A DNA stretch of 64,000 bases from Aurantiochytrium sp. KH105. Taxonomy: Eukaryota; Sar; Bigyra; Thraustochytrida; Thraustochytriidae. The position numbers and the translations under genes were made by a program. This document shows positions 17,636 through 26,446 of the stretch, piece after piece (positions within the stretch are counted from its first letter, which is position 1; the number at the start of each line of letters is the position of its first letter). The stretch is taken from assembly GCA_003116975.1 (NCBI GenBank), contig BGKB01000072.1, positions 162,577 through 226,576 on the forward strand. Reading direction: 5' to 3'. The notes under the pieces were generated by a model. It did not search any database. It was not told where the DNA came from and saw only the letters and a program-made list of their open reading frames with translations.

Positions 17636-17669
17636 GGAGTTCGAGTTCCGCTCGAGCTCCTGATTTTTT
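17636..17669 (+). terminator. Hairpin plus T run after tRNA copy 2
   Basis: Ten-base arms GGAGTTCGAG and CTCGAGCTCC pair with one G:T wobble around a 5-base loop, then TTTTTT. The T run alone suffices for RNA polymerase III. The hairpin is shared in weaker form with copy 1 but is absent from copies 3 and 4. Confidence 0.6.
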
Positions 17670-17963
17670 ATTTTTTCCCATTTTGGCGACTGAAGAGATT
17701 CACGGTCAAGCTTGCAACAAAAATGCTCTTGGTTTTTTTTTTTTGAAGGGAGGTGTTGAGTCAGAAGGAAGGACTGCAAAGGATCCGCCGTGGATCACGA
17801 TGCAAGGCACGAGTGAAGCGATTGGTCGTTATATTGTTCTGTGGACCCATTTACATTCATCGGCGGTGATTAGCGTTCATTCATTCTTACTTTCTTTCGA
17901 GTTTAGGATCTCCACCACTCGAAGCGAGACGTATACAATACCCTCGTGCGGAGTTGCCGAGAA

Positions 17964-18074
17964 AGCGGGTTAGCTCAGAGGTAGAGTGTGGGGCCCATAC
18001 TTTCCAATTTGCCCTAGGGGGGCATTTACGGAAAAGGTACCCCAAAGTCGGCGGATCGAAACCGCCACCCGCTA
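17964..18074 (+). tRNA. Initiator tRNA-Met (CAT), copy 3, with 39-nt intron
   Basis: Same mature sequence as copies 1 and 2, interrupted at 18000-18038, directly after position 37, the canonical nuclear tRNA intron site. The intron can form a TGCCC/GGGCA hairpin flanked by TTCC/GGAA. A T run follows about 15 bases after the 3' end. Confidence 0.93.
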
Positions 18075-18537
18075 AACGACTATAACGCTCTTTTTTTTTT
18101 TGTCTCTTTATTAGGCAGGGAATTGGGTGGTTCGACTCATCGACCGAGCAAAGCTCTTCGGAAAAAAACGCTGCCAGCAAACTTTTTTTTTCTTTCTAGA
18201 AGGGGGCGGAGCACCATCGATCAAAGCCTGGTTGAAAGAAAGCGCATCAAGCTTGTCTTTTTGCAAATCGTAGTCCAAGTCGCAGTCGCAGTTGCAGACA
18301 CGCAAGTAATAACAAGGCAAAGAAAAGTAGAGCGGAGCCAAGCAAGCAGACAACCACAAAGCAACTCACAGTGGCAAATCAAGTCAGCCAGTAGAGTACT
18401 TCTGCTATCCCAAGTCAACTCTAGAATCGGCATCCTGGCGGGGTCATTCAGGTAGTAAGCGAGGGTGACTATGATGATGAACGCTTATTGGTGTTCAAAC
18501 CAAACTTGCAGACCACCCCCCGAGGAACAGCCGGTGG

Positions 18538-18644
18538 AGCGGGTTAGCTCAGAGGTAGAGTGTGGGGCCCATAATTCCCGTTTGCCCGTGAGGGCATTTC
18601 GGAAAGGCACCCCAAAGTCGGCGGATCGAAACCGCCACCCGCTA
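18538..18644 (+). tRNA. Initiator tRNA-Met (CAT), copy 4, with 35-nt intron
   Basis: Same mature sequence, intron at 18574-18608 after position 37. The intron is related to that of copy 3: it shares the TTTGCCC...GGGCATTT hairpin core and a TTCC/GGAA outer pairing but differs in the loop and ends. A T run begins about 5 bases downstream. Confidence 0.93.
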
Positions 18645-19213
18645 GAATATTTTTTTTTGATTTTTCTTTCTTGGAAGTGCTTGCCGGTGCTGTGAGGCAC
18701 GCGCTGGAAAAACCATCTTCCAGCCGAACATCGTACGCACTACGCTGTCTAGGGTGCATACACCGCTGTCGCCACCTCGAGCCTTTCAATGTGGCGATGG
18801 TGATGAAAAGGTCAAAACACGGTAGACACCAGCAAGCCTAAAAGGCGATGACGGCGTTGGCCAGGGTCGACTTTCTGTACCTTCAACCCCGATTCGCGCC
18901 GTAGCTCTCTCCTTTCCTTTCCTTTCCTTTCCTTTGTCGCGATCGCGTGCCAATGGATGACGTGGACAAAAGCTGAGAGAGAAGCGCAACGTGGTATACA
19001 AAAGTATCGTTCCCGCACTCGTCCGGCCGGCCCATGTTTAGGTGGAGCGAGTTGCGCCGTTCTCGAAAGCTTCCGCACCAGCATAATCGATCATTTCAAG
19101 AAAGAGAATGCAATGTTACTACCCTCCACCGGCAATAAGCGAGCAGTCATCGGGCCGCTGCGTTGCAAACCCCGAACATCATCGAAGGCGATCGCATCCT
19201 GCCAAGAAGCAAC
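18645..19213. other. Intergenic with CTTTC repeats
   Basis: Region between tRNA copy 4 and the first aminotransferase. It has a TTTCC pentamer run (about 18908-18934). No gene supported. Confidence 0.4.
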
Positions 19214-20488
19214 ATGACGTCAAGTATTCCCTGGGAGGAGCACACCGCTCGCGCGGAAAAGGCGCGAGCGCTCTTCTTCTTTGACGAGGAAGACGAAGAA
19301 AACGAGAAGAGTGGCACGACGACGCCACTCGCGTACTTGAATGGCTCGTTCATGATTCCTCTGCTCCGGGCCACCGCGGAAGCAGCGGAGAAGGGCATGA
19401 AAGTGCAAAAGCATCCTTGGAAAATGACTTTTCCTGCGTCCTTCAACGATCCCGTCGAGCGTCTTCGAGAAGCCTTTGGCCGCATCATCAACGCACATCC
19501 CCGTAACATTGCAATCGTGCCGTCGGTCGCCTATGCGGCATCCACTGTCGCACTCCAGGTTGGGCCGACCCTCGAGAGTGGTGACACCATTGTCGCGCTC
19601 AAGGACCAGTACAAGAGCAATGCGCTTCGCTGGCAGCATCTCGCTGAGGAGCGCGGGGCTGAGGTGGTCTTTGTTGGGGCCGACGATGGCCTCGACCTGA
19701 CTCAGGCCGTTCTCAAAACGCTCGAGGCTGAAAAGCCTCCAAAGCTTGTGGTGCTGCCGGTGGCCTGCCATTGGTGCGACGGATCGAGAATCGATACGGC
19801 CAAGATCACCGCGCGCGCCCACGAAGTTGGCGCGCTCGTCTTCCTTGACGGCACACAGTCCATTGGTGTCGAGCCCTTTGACATCGCCGCGGTGAAGCCA
19901 GATTTCCTCGCTGTAGCCAGCTACAAATGGTGCCTCTGTCCATTCGGCCTGTCCTTCATGTACGTTGCAGATCAGCATTGCGTTGGCGATCCTCTTGAAC
20001 ACCATGCATTTGCACGCAAAAACGGAGGTATGCTCGCCGACGGTTCTTATGACGTGGAGTGGCTCTATGCGAATCGCGAAAGCGACTACATTGACGGCGC
20101 GCGTCGATTTGACGCGGGTCAGCGCTCCAACTTTGTCTTGATCGAAATGGCCCTTGCGTCGACAAATCAGGCGTATGAGTGGCTCCAAGAGGGCCTCGTC
20201 GCGAAGCATACGCGACAACTCCTGGAGTATCTGACCGACGAGGCCTCCCAACTCGGTCTTGTCTGCCCCCCTTCTCACGCGCACGTTTCGCATATCGTTG
20301 GAATTCGCATCCCTAACTCAACGCCGGAGGAGCTTTCGCGTCTCGTACAAACTCTCAAGGAGGCGCGCATCATTGTCTCGCTGCGTGGCGATTCCCTCCG
20401 CGTTGCTCCACACTTGTGGTCTACCAAGGCTGACATTGACCGTCTTCTCGAAGTTCTGCGCTCCTTCATGGAGGCTCGTCGCAAGTAA
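19214..20488 (+). CDS. Class V PLP-dependent aminotransferase, copy 1
   Basis: 424 residues from the ATG at 19214, which aligns with the start of its tandem paralog. Fold type I / class V motifs: VLPVACHWCDG (cofactor ring stacking region), FLDGTQSIGVEPFD (Asp contacting the pyridine N) and LAVASYKWCLCPFG, whose Lys is the predicted PLP Schiff base. The C-terminus has SLRGDSLRVAPHLW, usual for the small domain. The family includes isopenicillin-N epimerase-like proteins, cysteine desulfurases and kynureninases. No cysteine-bearing desulfurase loop stands out, so an aminotransferase/epimerase-like role is likelier; the substrate is unknown. The 5' end carries an acidic insert (DEEDEENEKS) absent from the paralog. 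Confidence 0.88.
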   Translation: MTSSIPWEEHTARAEKARALFFFDEEDEENEKSGTTTPLAYLNGSFMIPLLRATAEAAEKGMKVQKHPWKMTFPASFNDPVERLREAFGRIINAHPRNIAIVPSVAYAASTVALQVGPTLESGDTIVALKDQYKSNALRWQHLAEERGAEVVFVGADDGLDLTQAVLKTLEAEKPPKLVVLPVACHWCDGSRIDTAKITARAHEVGALVFLDGTQSIGVEPFDIAAVKPDFLAVASYKWCLCPFGLSFMYVADQHCVGDPLEHHAFARKNGGMLADGSYDVEWLYANRESDYIDGARRFDAGQRSNFVLIEMALASTNQAYEWLQEGLVAKHTRQLLEYLTDEASQLGLVCPPSHAHVSHIVGIRIPNSTPEELSRLVQTLKEARIIVSLRGDSLRVAPHLWSTKADIDRLLEVLRSFMEARRK

Positions 20489-20532
20489 GAATTCCTGGAA
20501 AAAGTAAATAAATACAGCCAATGAGTTCGAAT

Positions 20533-21033
20533 TCAAGCCCTCACTTTTATTATAAATGTCATGTCACACCATCGCATCTTTTCTCCCTTTCTGCTCTTCT
20601 TATTTTGCTGCTCTCGCCGGCCATTTTTCTTTCCCTCCAAATGACCTTCTACGGCGACTAATGGGAATCGAACATAATTCCTCCTGGACCAGCCTTCATG
20701 AAGAAGCTGAGTGAGCATCTCAAACATCCCACGGTCAAGAACGTAGCCTGGCCTCGCCTCCATCTGCAGCTGCCGCCGCAAATGGTGCCAAGTACTTTTC
20801 TCGAAGGCCATCGCCGTCGCGTCATCCATCCTCCACGCCGACGGTCCTTCGACCAGGTTTCCTTCTCGAAGATCCCAAAATCTCGCTTCCCTCTCTCCGT
20901 CAGCCGCCATCGTCGCGTTCCGTGGGGAAAGAAAAGTCCGCAACGGTCGCCTCGTCCCGCGCTCGTCGCCGCTGCCGCTGCCGCCATGCGTCATTCCGAG
21001 GCCGCCGAGGGTCCTTTTCGCCATGCTCGACAT
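20533..21033 (-). CDS. Hypothetical protein
   Basis: 166 residues, no recognised family. The central part (about 42-135: MAADGEREARFWDLREG, then EKSTWHHLRRQLQ and MFEMLTQLLHEG) reads like a small folded helical protein. The C-terminus is basic and low-complexity. It lies between the tandem aminotransferases in opposite orientation, ending 45 bp from the stop of copy 1. The start could be 21033 or the later Met at about residue 42. It could still be a chance open frame. Confidence 0.45.
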   Translation of the reverse strand: MSSMAKRTLGGLGMTHGGSGSGDERGTRRPLRTFLSPRNATMAADGEREARFWDLREGNLVEGPSAWRMDDATAMAFEKSTWHHLRRQLQMEARPGYVLDRGMFEMLTQLLHEGWSRRNYVRFPLVAVEGHLEGKKNGRREQQNKKSRKGEKMRWCDMTFIIKVRA

Positions 21034-21475
21034 CCCCTCACCTCACCTCACCACAGCTATCTACTATACACTACACAGCCCGAGCGGGCGATGCGAATTC
21101 GCCTTTGTGCTGCTGCAAGCGCGCCGTTCGCGCGCCGCCGCGCGAGGGCACGGGCCCGGCCACTCCAAGTCGCGACCACTGCTGGAGGGCCACTGCCACG
21201 GCCCTCCGCTGCAGCTCCAGCGTGGCCGGGAAGCCGCCTCGCTCCGGAAACCCCGCGGAGGGGCGACAGTGAGAGCAGACATCGACGGCGCCATCGCGGC
21301 GCGGGCGGCAGCGGAGCTGCAGCTGCAGACCCGGAACTGTCTACGAGCTAGAAGTCGCCTCCGAGAAAGCAAGCAAGTGCAGGCACGCAAGAAAGAAAGA
21401 AAGCAAGCAAGCAAGCAAACAAGCAAGTTTACGCGCACGCAGAGCTGGTGAGTTGAACTATACGCCGCGAAGAAG
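21034..21475. other. Upstream region of aminotransferase copy 2
   Basis: GC-rich, ending in a GAAAGAAAGAAAGCAAGCAAGCAAGC tetranucleotide block (about 21389-21427) shortly before the start codon, the same kind of leader repeat seen before several other genes in this window. Confidence 0.5.
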
Positions 21476-22723
21476 ATGACGACGGAGACGAGCTGGGAAG
21501 AGCATACGGCCCGCGCCGAAAATGCACGCGAGCTCTTCTTCTTTGAAGATGACAAGGAGGACCGCGCGTACCTCAACGGAGCGTACATGGCGCCGCTCCT
21601 TCGGGCGACTGCCGCAGCGGCCGAGAAAGGCATGCTCGTGCAAAAGCATCCGTGGGAGATGACCTTTCCAGGATCCTTTAATGATCCTATCGAGCGTCTT
21701 CGCGAGGCGCTCGGCCGCATTGTCAATGCGCCCGCGCGCAACATTGCCATCGTGCCGTCCATCGCATATGCGGCTGCCACGATCGCGATTCAAGTCGGGC
21801 CGATGCTCAAAGAGGGCGACACTGTCATTGCGCTAAAGGATCAGTACAACAGCAATGCCCTTCGCTGGCAACACCTTGCGGCCGAAAATGGCGCCAAAGC
21901 CATCTTTGTTGGCGCGTCCGAAGACGGAGACCTCACTCGCGCCGTTCTCGAGGCGCTCGAGACCGAAAATTCCCCCAAGCTCGTCGTTCTGCCCGCTCAT
22001 TGCCACTGGTGCGACGGAGCCTCCATCGACACCGCAAAGGTCACTGCTCGCGCGCACGAACTCGGGGCCCTCGTTTTTCTCGATGGCACGCAGTCCATTG
22101 GCGTCGAGCCGTTCGACGTTGCCGAAATCCAGCCCGACTTCCTCGCGGTTGCCGGATACAAGTGGTGCCTTTGCCCTTATGGTGTGTCCATGCTCTACGT
22201 TGCCGACAAGTTCTGTGTTGGAGATCCGCTCGAGCATCATGGATTCTCGCGCGAAAACGCGGGCATGCTTGCCGACGGCTCGTATGACGTCGAGTGGCTT
22301 TACACCAATCGCGAGAGCGACTACCGCGATGGTGCGCGTCGCTTCGACATGGGTGAGCGGTCGAATTTTATCACCATTGAGATGGCCCTCACTTCCCTCA
22401 AACAGGTGTATGACTGGCTGCAAGAGGACCTCGTTGGTACTCATACCCGCCAGCTTTTGGCATACCTGACGGAGGAGGCCGCGAAACTCGGTTTTGTCTG
22501 CCCCCCTTCACATTTGCATAGCTCACACATTGTCGGCATTCGTGTTCCCGACTCTACACCGGAAGAGCTTTCACGCCTCATTGCGTTTTTTAAGGAGGCG
22601 CGCATCATTGTCTCGCTCCGTGGCGATGCCGTTCGCGTCTCGCCGCATCTCTGGTCCACCAAGGCTGACGTCGATCGTCTTTTGGACTCTATGCGTGCCT
22701 TCAAGGAAGCGCGCGGTAAGTAA
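21476..22723 (+). CDS. Class V PLP-dependent aminotransferase, copy 2
   Basis: 415 residues, collinear paralog of the gene at 19214. Key elements are kept: LDGTQSIGVEPFD, LAVAGYKWCLCPYG with the predicted PLP lysine, HCHWCDG, and SLRGDAVRVSPHLW. It lacks the acidic insert near the N-terminus of copy 1. Synonymous and conservative changes are spread through its length, so this is an older duplication rather than a recent copy. Same reaction class as copy 1; substrate unknown. Confidence 0.88.
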   Translation: MTTETSWEEHTARAENARELFFFEDDKEDRAYLNGAYMAPLLRATAAAAEKGMLVQKHPWEMTFPGSFNDPIERLREALGRIVNAPARNIAIVPSIAYAAATIAIQVGPMLKEGDTVIALKDQYNSNALRWQHLAAENGAKAIFVGASEDGDLTRAVLEALETENSPKLVVLPAHCHWCDGASIDTAKVTARAHELGALVFLDGTQSIGVEPFDVAEIQPDFLAVAGYKWCLCPYGVSMLYVADKFCVGDPLEHHGFSRENAGMLADGSYDVEWLYTNRESDYRDGARRFDMGERSNFITIEMALTSLKQVYDWLQEDLVGTHTRQLLAYLTEEAAKLGFVCPPSHLHSSHIVGIRVPDSTPEELSRLIAFFKEARIIVSLRGDAVRVSPHLWSTKADVDRLLDSMRAFKEARGK

Positions 22724-22940
22724 GACTTAATCTTTTAGCATCGCTGAGATGAGACGCAATTTTTTCCCTCTTGATGCCACTTTACATTCGATGACAAGCT
22801 GTGCAAAAAATCCAAAAAGACCCCATAGCGATCCGGCGATGGGTCCAAGCTCAAGGCCAATCATTCTCCTTAGTATCGTCGTGCCAAAGAGGGGTAAAAA
22901 AAAATTGTTTGACTCGTGCAATTGATAGCAAGAAGAGAGA
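22724..22940. other. Short convergent intergenic region
   Basis: Gap between copy 2 and the XRN gene; includes short A and T runs. No gene. Confidence 0.4.
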
Positions 22941-25700
22941 CTAGCGAAAGCGCAATAGGCGAGAGAGACCTCGAGCCATGGTCACGAGCTGACGACGGTG
23001 CGAAGGAAGATTCCAGTTGTCCATTCGTGGTGAAAAATTGGCGCGAAGAAGATGCGGGCCATGGCCCCGCACATTCGAAATTTTTCCTTGAAAGAGTGAG
23101 CCCATCGCGGGCTCTACCGAAAGACCGGCGGACGAAGTGTCACCTTCTTTAGGTTGATCCTTCGTCGAGGCCTCAGCGCTCGATGCGCTAAGCAGCTTCG
23201 ACTGGACAATGAGCGTCGACGGCGTTCTGCCATCGCGGCGAAGAGTCTCGGGAGACCAGGAGCCGCGAGAGGCGTCAACAACTTCCTTGATGATATTGCG
23301 GTCAAGCGGCGGCATGCGAGCCACCCACTGGTATCGGAAGCGACGACCGTTTGGGTCGAGATGGATATCTGCCGGATCCGGGAACATGCTCTTGACAGGC
23401 GAGTCCGGATCCACCATCTTCTCAGCCAAGTTCTCCGGAAGAGCCCAGCTTGACTTTTGCGGGAGGACGGTCATGAGTTGCTCGATCGGCGTCGCTGGCT
23501 CGGAAGGAGGCCACGAGTCGTACTGGTTCTCTTTGATCATGGTTGGGATGGTAGCGCAGATATCGCGCGCAAGAGGCGCGTAGTGATGTGTGTACTCCCA
23601 ATCCCAGTGTGGAAGACGATGCAAATAGTATCGTGTCACGAACTGCATGCCATGAACGAAGTCCTTGGCAAGTTCCTTCACCTTGGCTTTGCCGCTCTCC
23701 TCCTCAATGTCCACGCCGAATTTGGCGAGATAATACTCGCGAGCGCCATAAAAATCGTTTTCGTCCCCGGAAAAGAGTTCGCGGTGGTCTCTGCCAGCAA
23801 TCGAGGTGATCGCGTCGCCGTGCTCTTCGACCATGAGGCTCACGTCATCTTCGTAGGCGCGCTGAAGGACTTCGCGGATGTGAGCCCGCTTCGGTTCTGA
23901 TGCGTAATCCTTTGGCTTCAAGTTGCGATACTCCTTGTGCAGGAGTACCTTAATCGTGCGCTTCTTCTCGTCTGAATGGGCGTGAAGGACGCCCAAAGCC
24001 TTGGCAGTCTTTCGGATGTGTTCTTCGTCGCGCGGAAACTGAATATTGGAGAATACAAGACTCGGCGTCACGCGCTTGTTGAAGAGGGTCATCTCGAGCT
24101 TGACTTTTCCGGACACCAGACTTTCGATACGCTTCTTCTCTGCGTTCAGGGCATTCCATTCCTTGCCCTCCTCTGCAAGCTTGACAATTGCCGCAGCAAA
24201 TTCCAAAACCGCGGTGCGCAGCTCCTGGAGATGATGCGTGTGCGGCACGTGGTCCTCATGAAGGTTGGGGCAGTACTCACCCCGTGGGCAAGATCCGTCG
24301 CGGCTGAAATCCCCGCACTGCGTCATAGTCTTTGGGGGTCTCCAGGACTTGTTTTTCGCGACGGTCCCAGAGGGATAATGGACGTTTGAACGTGGTTTCG
24401 TCGGTTCTTCAAAGCGCGCCAGCGCCCCAAAGAAGGCGTCAAGACTCTCTAGATTGAGCGAGTAGTCTTTGTTCACAATGAAAGAAGGCCCATCAACAGC
24501 GTTGTCCCTCGGTGCCAGAATGCTCTTGCTGTAGGTGGCAATGATCCTACTGAGAGCATCGCGACGTACGTCAAGGGTAGGCATGTGGGGCAAAAAGTCG
24601 TTGCCACCGAGCATAAAGAGGATAATGATGTCATCGAGCGCGCGTTCCTTTTCTTCAGGGGTGAGGTCGTGCTTTTGCAAGTACTTTGACAGGAAATGGT
24701 AGCGCATCAGGTCAATATCGATCGCAGCGTAATCGTTTCGCATCTTTCGCACCTTGGATGTCTGATTCTTCTGCTTCTTCTTTTTGTTCGCTCCGCCCAG
24801 GTTTCCGCCCACTAGCTTGGTGTACTGAGGCGCGTAGAATCGAGAACGGCTGACATTGGTTATGATCAGTTTCTCCAAGCGGCTCGTGTTTCTCAGAATG
24901 ATGCAACGCTTTGTGTGCAGGGCCACGCCCAACATTGCCAAGTCTGCGTCGTCGCCTACAATACAGTGGTTATTGACAGCGCGGGACTTCTTTCTTCTAC
25001 TTTTTCCGTCTTTTTTCGTCTTCTTCTCTTCTTTTGTTTCCTCCACAATCGTTTGCGCCTCCGCATCCGCGTTGACCTGCTTGGCACTTGCTCCAGTATC
25101 ATCATCGAAGGACTCCTGCGACCGAATGAATTCTAGAATCTTGTGCTCGCCCTCACCGGGAACATTCGCGTCGGCAATAACGACCGTAAGGTTCTCCCAG
25201 CCCGGAGTTCCAGAGGCTACCCTCTTGGCCGTAGTCTTTTTCAGATACTCACTCAGCTTCTCCATGAAGACTGTTCCAGGAGTAATCACGTTGGAGTCCC
25301 ATCGGTTGTCGTCATAGACTCTCGACTCTGGCACAAAGATGCCCCGCTTGGCGCGTTCCAGGCGATGCTCGTCCTCCACAGCGAGACGCTCCTCGTGGTC
25401 CCGAATTGAGCGCAGGCGGCGTTCTCGCTGCTGGACCATCTTGGCGGCCGGTGCCACGCCATCAATGGCAAGGTACAGCAGCTTGCGAGGTTTTGTAAGA
25501 CTCACCAAGGCATCGAGCTCGTCCATGACGGCCTCGAACATGTCTTCCTCGCTACGGCCCAAGCTGCTCCCGTCAGCGTGGCAGCAAGGATGGATCACGC
25601 TGTTCATATCAATGTAAACATTTTCGCTGTCACCAATCTGGCCGCGGAGCACCTCGGGCACCTGGCGCAGCAACCAACCGTAGAATGCCGGGACGCCCAT
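22941..25700 (-). CDS. XRN-family 5'-3' exoribonuclease with an inserted CCCH zinc finger
   Basis: 919 residues. Collinear XRN motifs: MGVPAFYGWLL at the start, IDMNSVIHPC, AIDGVAPAAKMVQQRERR, ITPGTVFMEKL, ADANVPGEGEHKILEFIR, IVGDDADLAML, LGGNDFLPHMPTLDVR and, in the second half, HWDWEYTHHYAPLARDI and QLMTVLP. Acidic residues of the Mg-binding centre (DMN, ANVPGEGE, DDAD, GNDF) are present. Length and the short C-terminus suit the nuclear Rat1/XRN2 branch better than the long cytoplasmic XRN1. XRN enzymes degrade 5'-monophosphate RNA and help terminate transcription. Unusual: a C-x8-C-x5-C-x3-H finger (CGDFSRDGSCPRGEYCPNLH) at about residues 461-481, between the two conserved halves. Confidence 0.95.
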   Translation of the reverse strand: MGVPAFYGWLLRQVPEVLRGQIGDSENVYIDMNSVIHPCCHADGSSLGRSEEDMFEAVMDELDALVSLTKPRKLLYLAIDGVAPAAKMVQQRERRLRSIRDHEERLAVEDEHRLERAKRGIFVPESRVYDDNRWDSNVITPGTVFMEKLSEYLKKTTAKRVASGTPGWENLTVVIADANVPGEGEHKILEFIRSQESFDDDTGASAKQVNADAEAQTIVEETKEEKKTKKDGKSRRKKSRAVNNHCIVGDDADLAMLGVALHTKRCIILRNTSRLEKLIITNVSRSRFYAPQYTKLVGGNLGGANKKKKQKNQTSKVRKMRNDYAAIDIDLMRYHFLSKYLQKHDLTPEEKERALDDIIILFMLGGNDFLPHMPTLDVRRDALSRIIATYSKSILAPRDNAVDGPSFIVNKDYSLNLESLDAFFGALARFEEPTKPRSNVHYPSGTVAKNKSWRPPKTMTQCGDFSRDGSCPRGEYCPNLHEDHVPHTHHLQELRTAVLEFAAAIVKLAEEGKEWNALNAEKKRIESLVSGKVKLEMTLFNKRVTPSLVFSNIQFPRDEEHIRKTAKALGVLHAHSDEKKRTIKVLLHKEYRNLKPKDYASEPKRAHIREVLQRAYEDDVSLMVEEHGDAITSIAGRDHRELFSGDENDFYGAREYYLAKFGVDIEEESGKAKVKELAKDFVHGMQFVTRYYLHRLPHWDWEYTHHYAPLARDICATIPTMIKENQYDSWPPSEPATPIEQLMTVLPQKSSWALPENLAEKMVDPDSPVKSMFPDPADIHLDPNGRRFRYQWVARMPPLDRNIIKEVVDASRGSWSPETLRRDGRTPSTLIVQSKLLSASSAEASTKDQPKEGDTSSAGLSVEPAMGSLFQGKISNVRGHGPHLLRANFSPRMDNWNLPSHRRQLVTMARGLSRLLRFR

Positions 25701-26446
25701 TTCCTACGGAATTGAGTTTTCCCTATACACGTTTGCACTACGAGCGACGATAACCGGCTTGTTCTCCACGTGTCAACGCGCGAAGAAAGCCTCCCTCCAC
25801 GTCTTTGTCGACGGACGGCAAAGGGTTGAGCCCGGGCCTCGCGGTGTTGTCTGCCCGGCTGGTCTCTCGACGAGCGGACGCTCTTCTTGCTTGAGTTCTT
25901 TCTGCAACGTCCACGCAACCGCGCTCGTGCGAGCAAATCCCTCCTCGCAGAGCAGCTCGCTGCTCTCCCCAGGTCCGTGACGTCCGCAGACCCCAGCTCT
26001 TCCCGCTCGCGAGCTCGACTCTCGCGGTCCGGGTCTGCGCCAGCCACTCCTCCTCCGCCCAGCCGCGAAGGCCAGTCGCGGCCAGCCCCGCGCGCACCCC
26101 CCTCGCGCGCACCCCCTTGCGCGCACAGGTGTGCACCCTCGCGCCCCCGGTGTGTACCCTGCCATCCTCGCGCGGCAGGAAATTTCTCCGGGGAAATAGT
26201 TTAGCGAGAATATCCTCGATTTGAAGGCTGCAAAGCGAGGATAAGACTGCCCAACGGGCCTCGACGCGCGGCGATCCTGGACAGTCGAGGATCCGCGGGC
26301 CCGCCACGCGCCTCGCGACGCGACGCAGAGCAGCAGCGCCTGCCTGCCTGTGAAGCAAGGCTCTGCAGCTGGCTGCTGCAGCGCGCGCTCGGGCGGGCAG
26401 AGCGCGATCACCACGGCGCGCGGCGCGGGCGCGGGGCGGGGGCGCG
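25701..26446. other. Divergent promoter region
   Basis: Separates the divergent XRN gene and the gene at 26447. Very GC-rich, with repeated CGCGCGCACCCCC units (about 26085-26125). Open frames on both strands are compositional. Confidence 0.45.

Noticed and set aside
19163-19213. Start of aminotransferase copy 1 at 19163
   Set aside because: That codon is TTG; ATG at 19214 aligns with the paralog start.
20655-20700. tRNA T-arm-like GTTCGATTCCC on the minus strand
   Set aside because: No matching T stem or cloverleaf around it.
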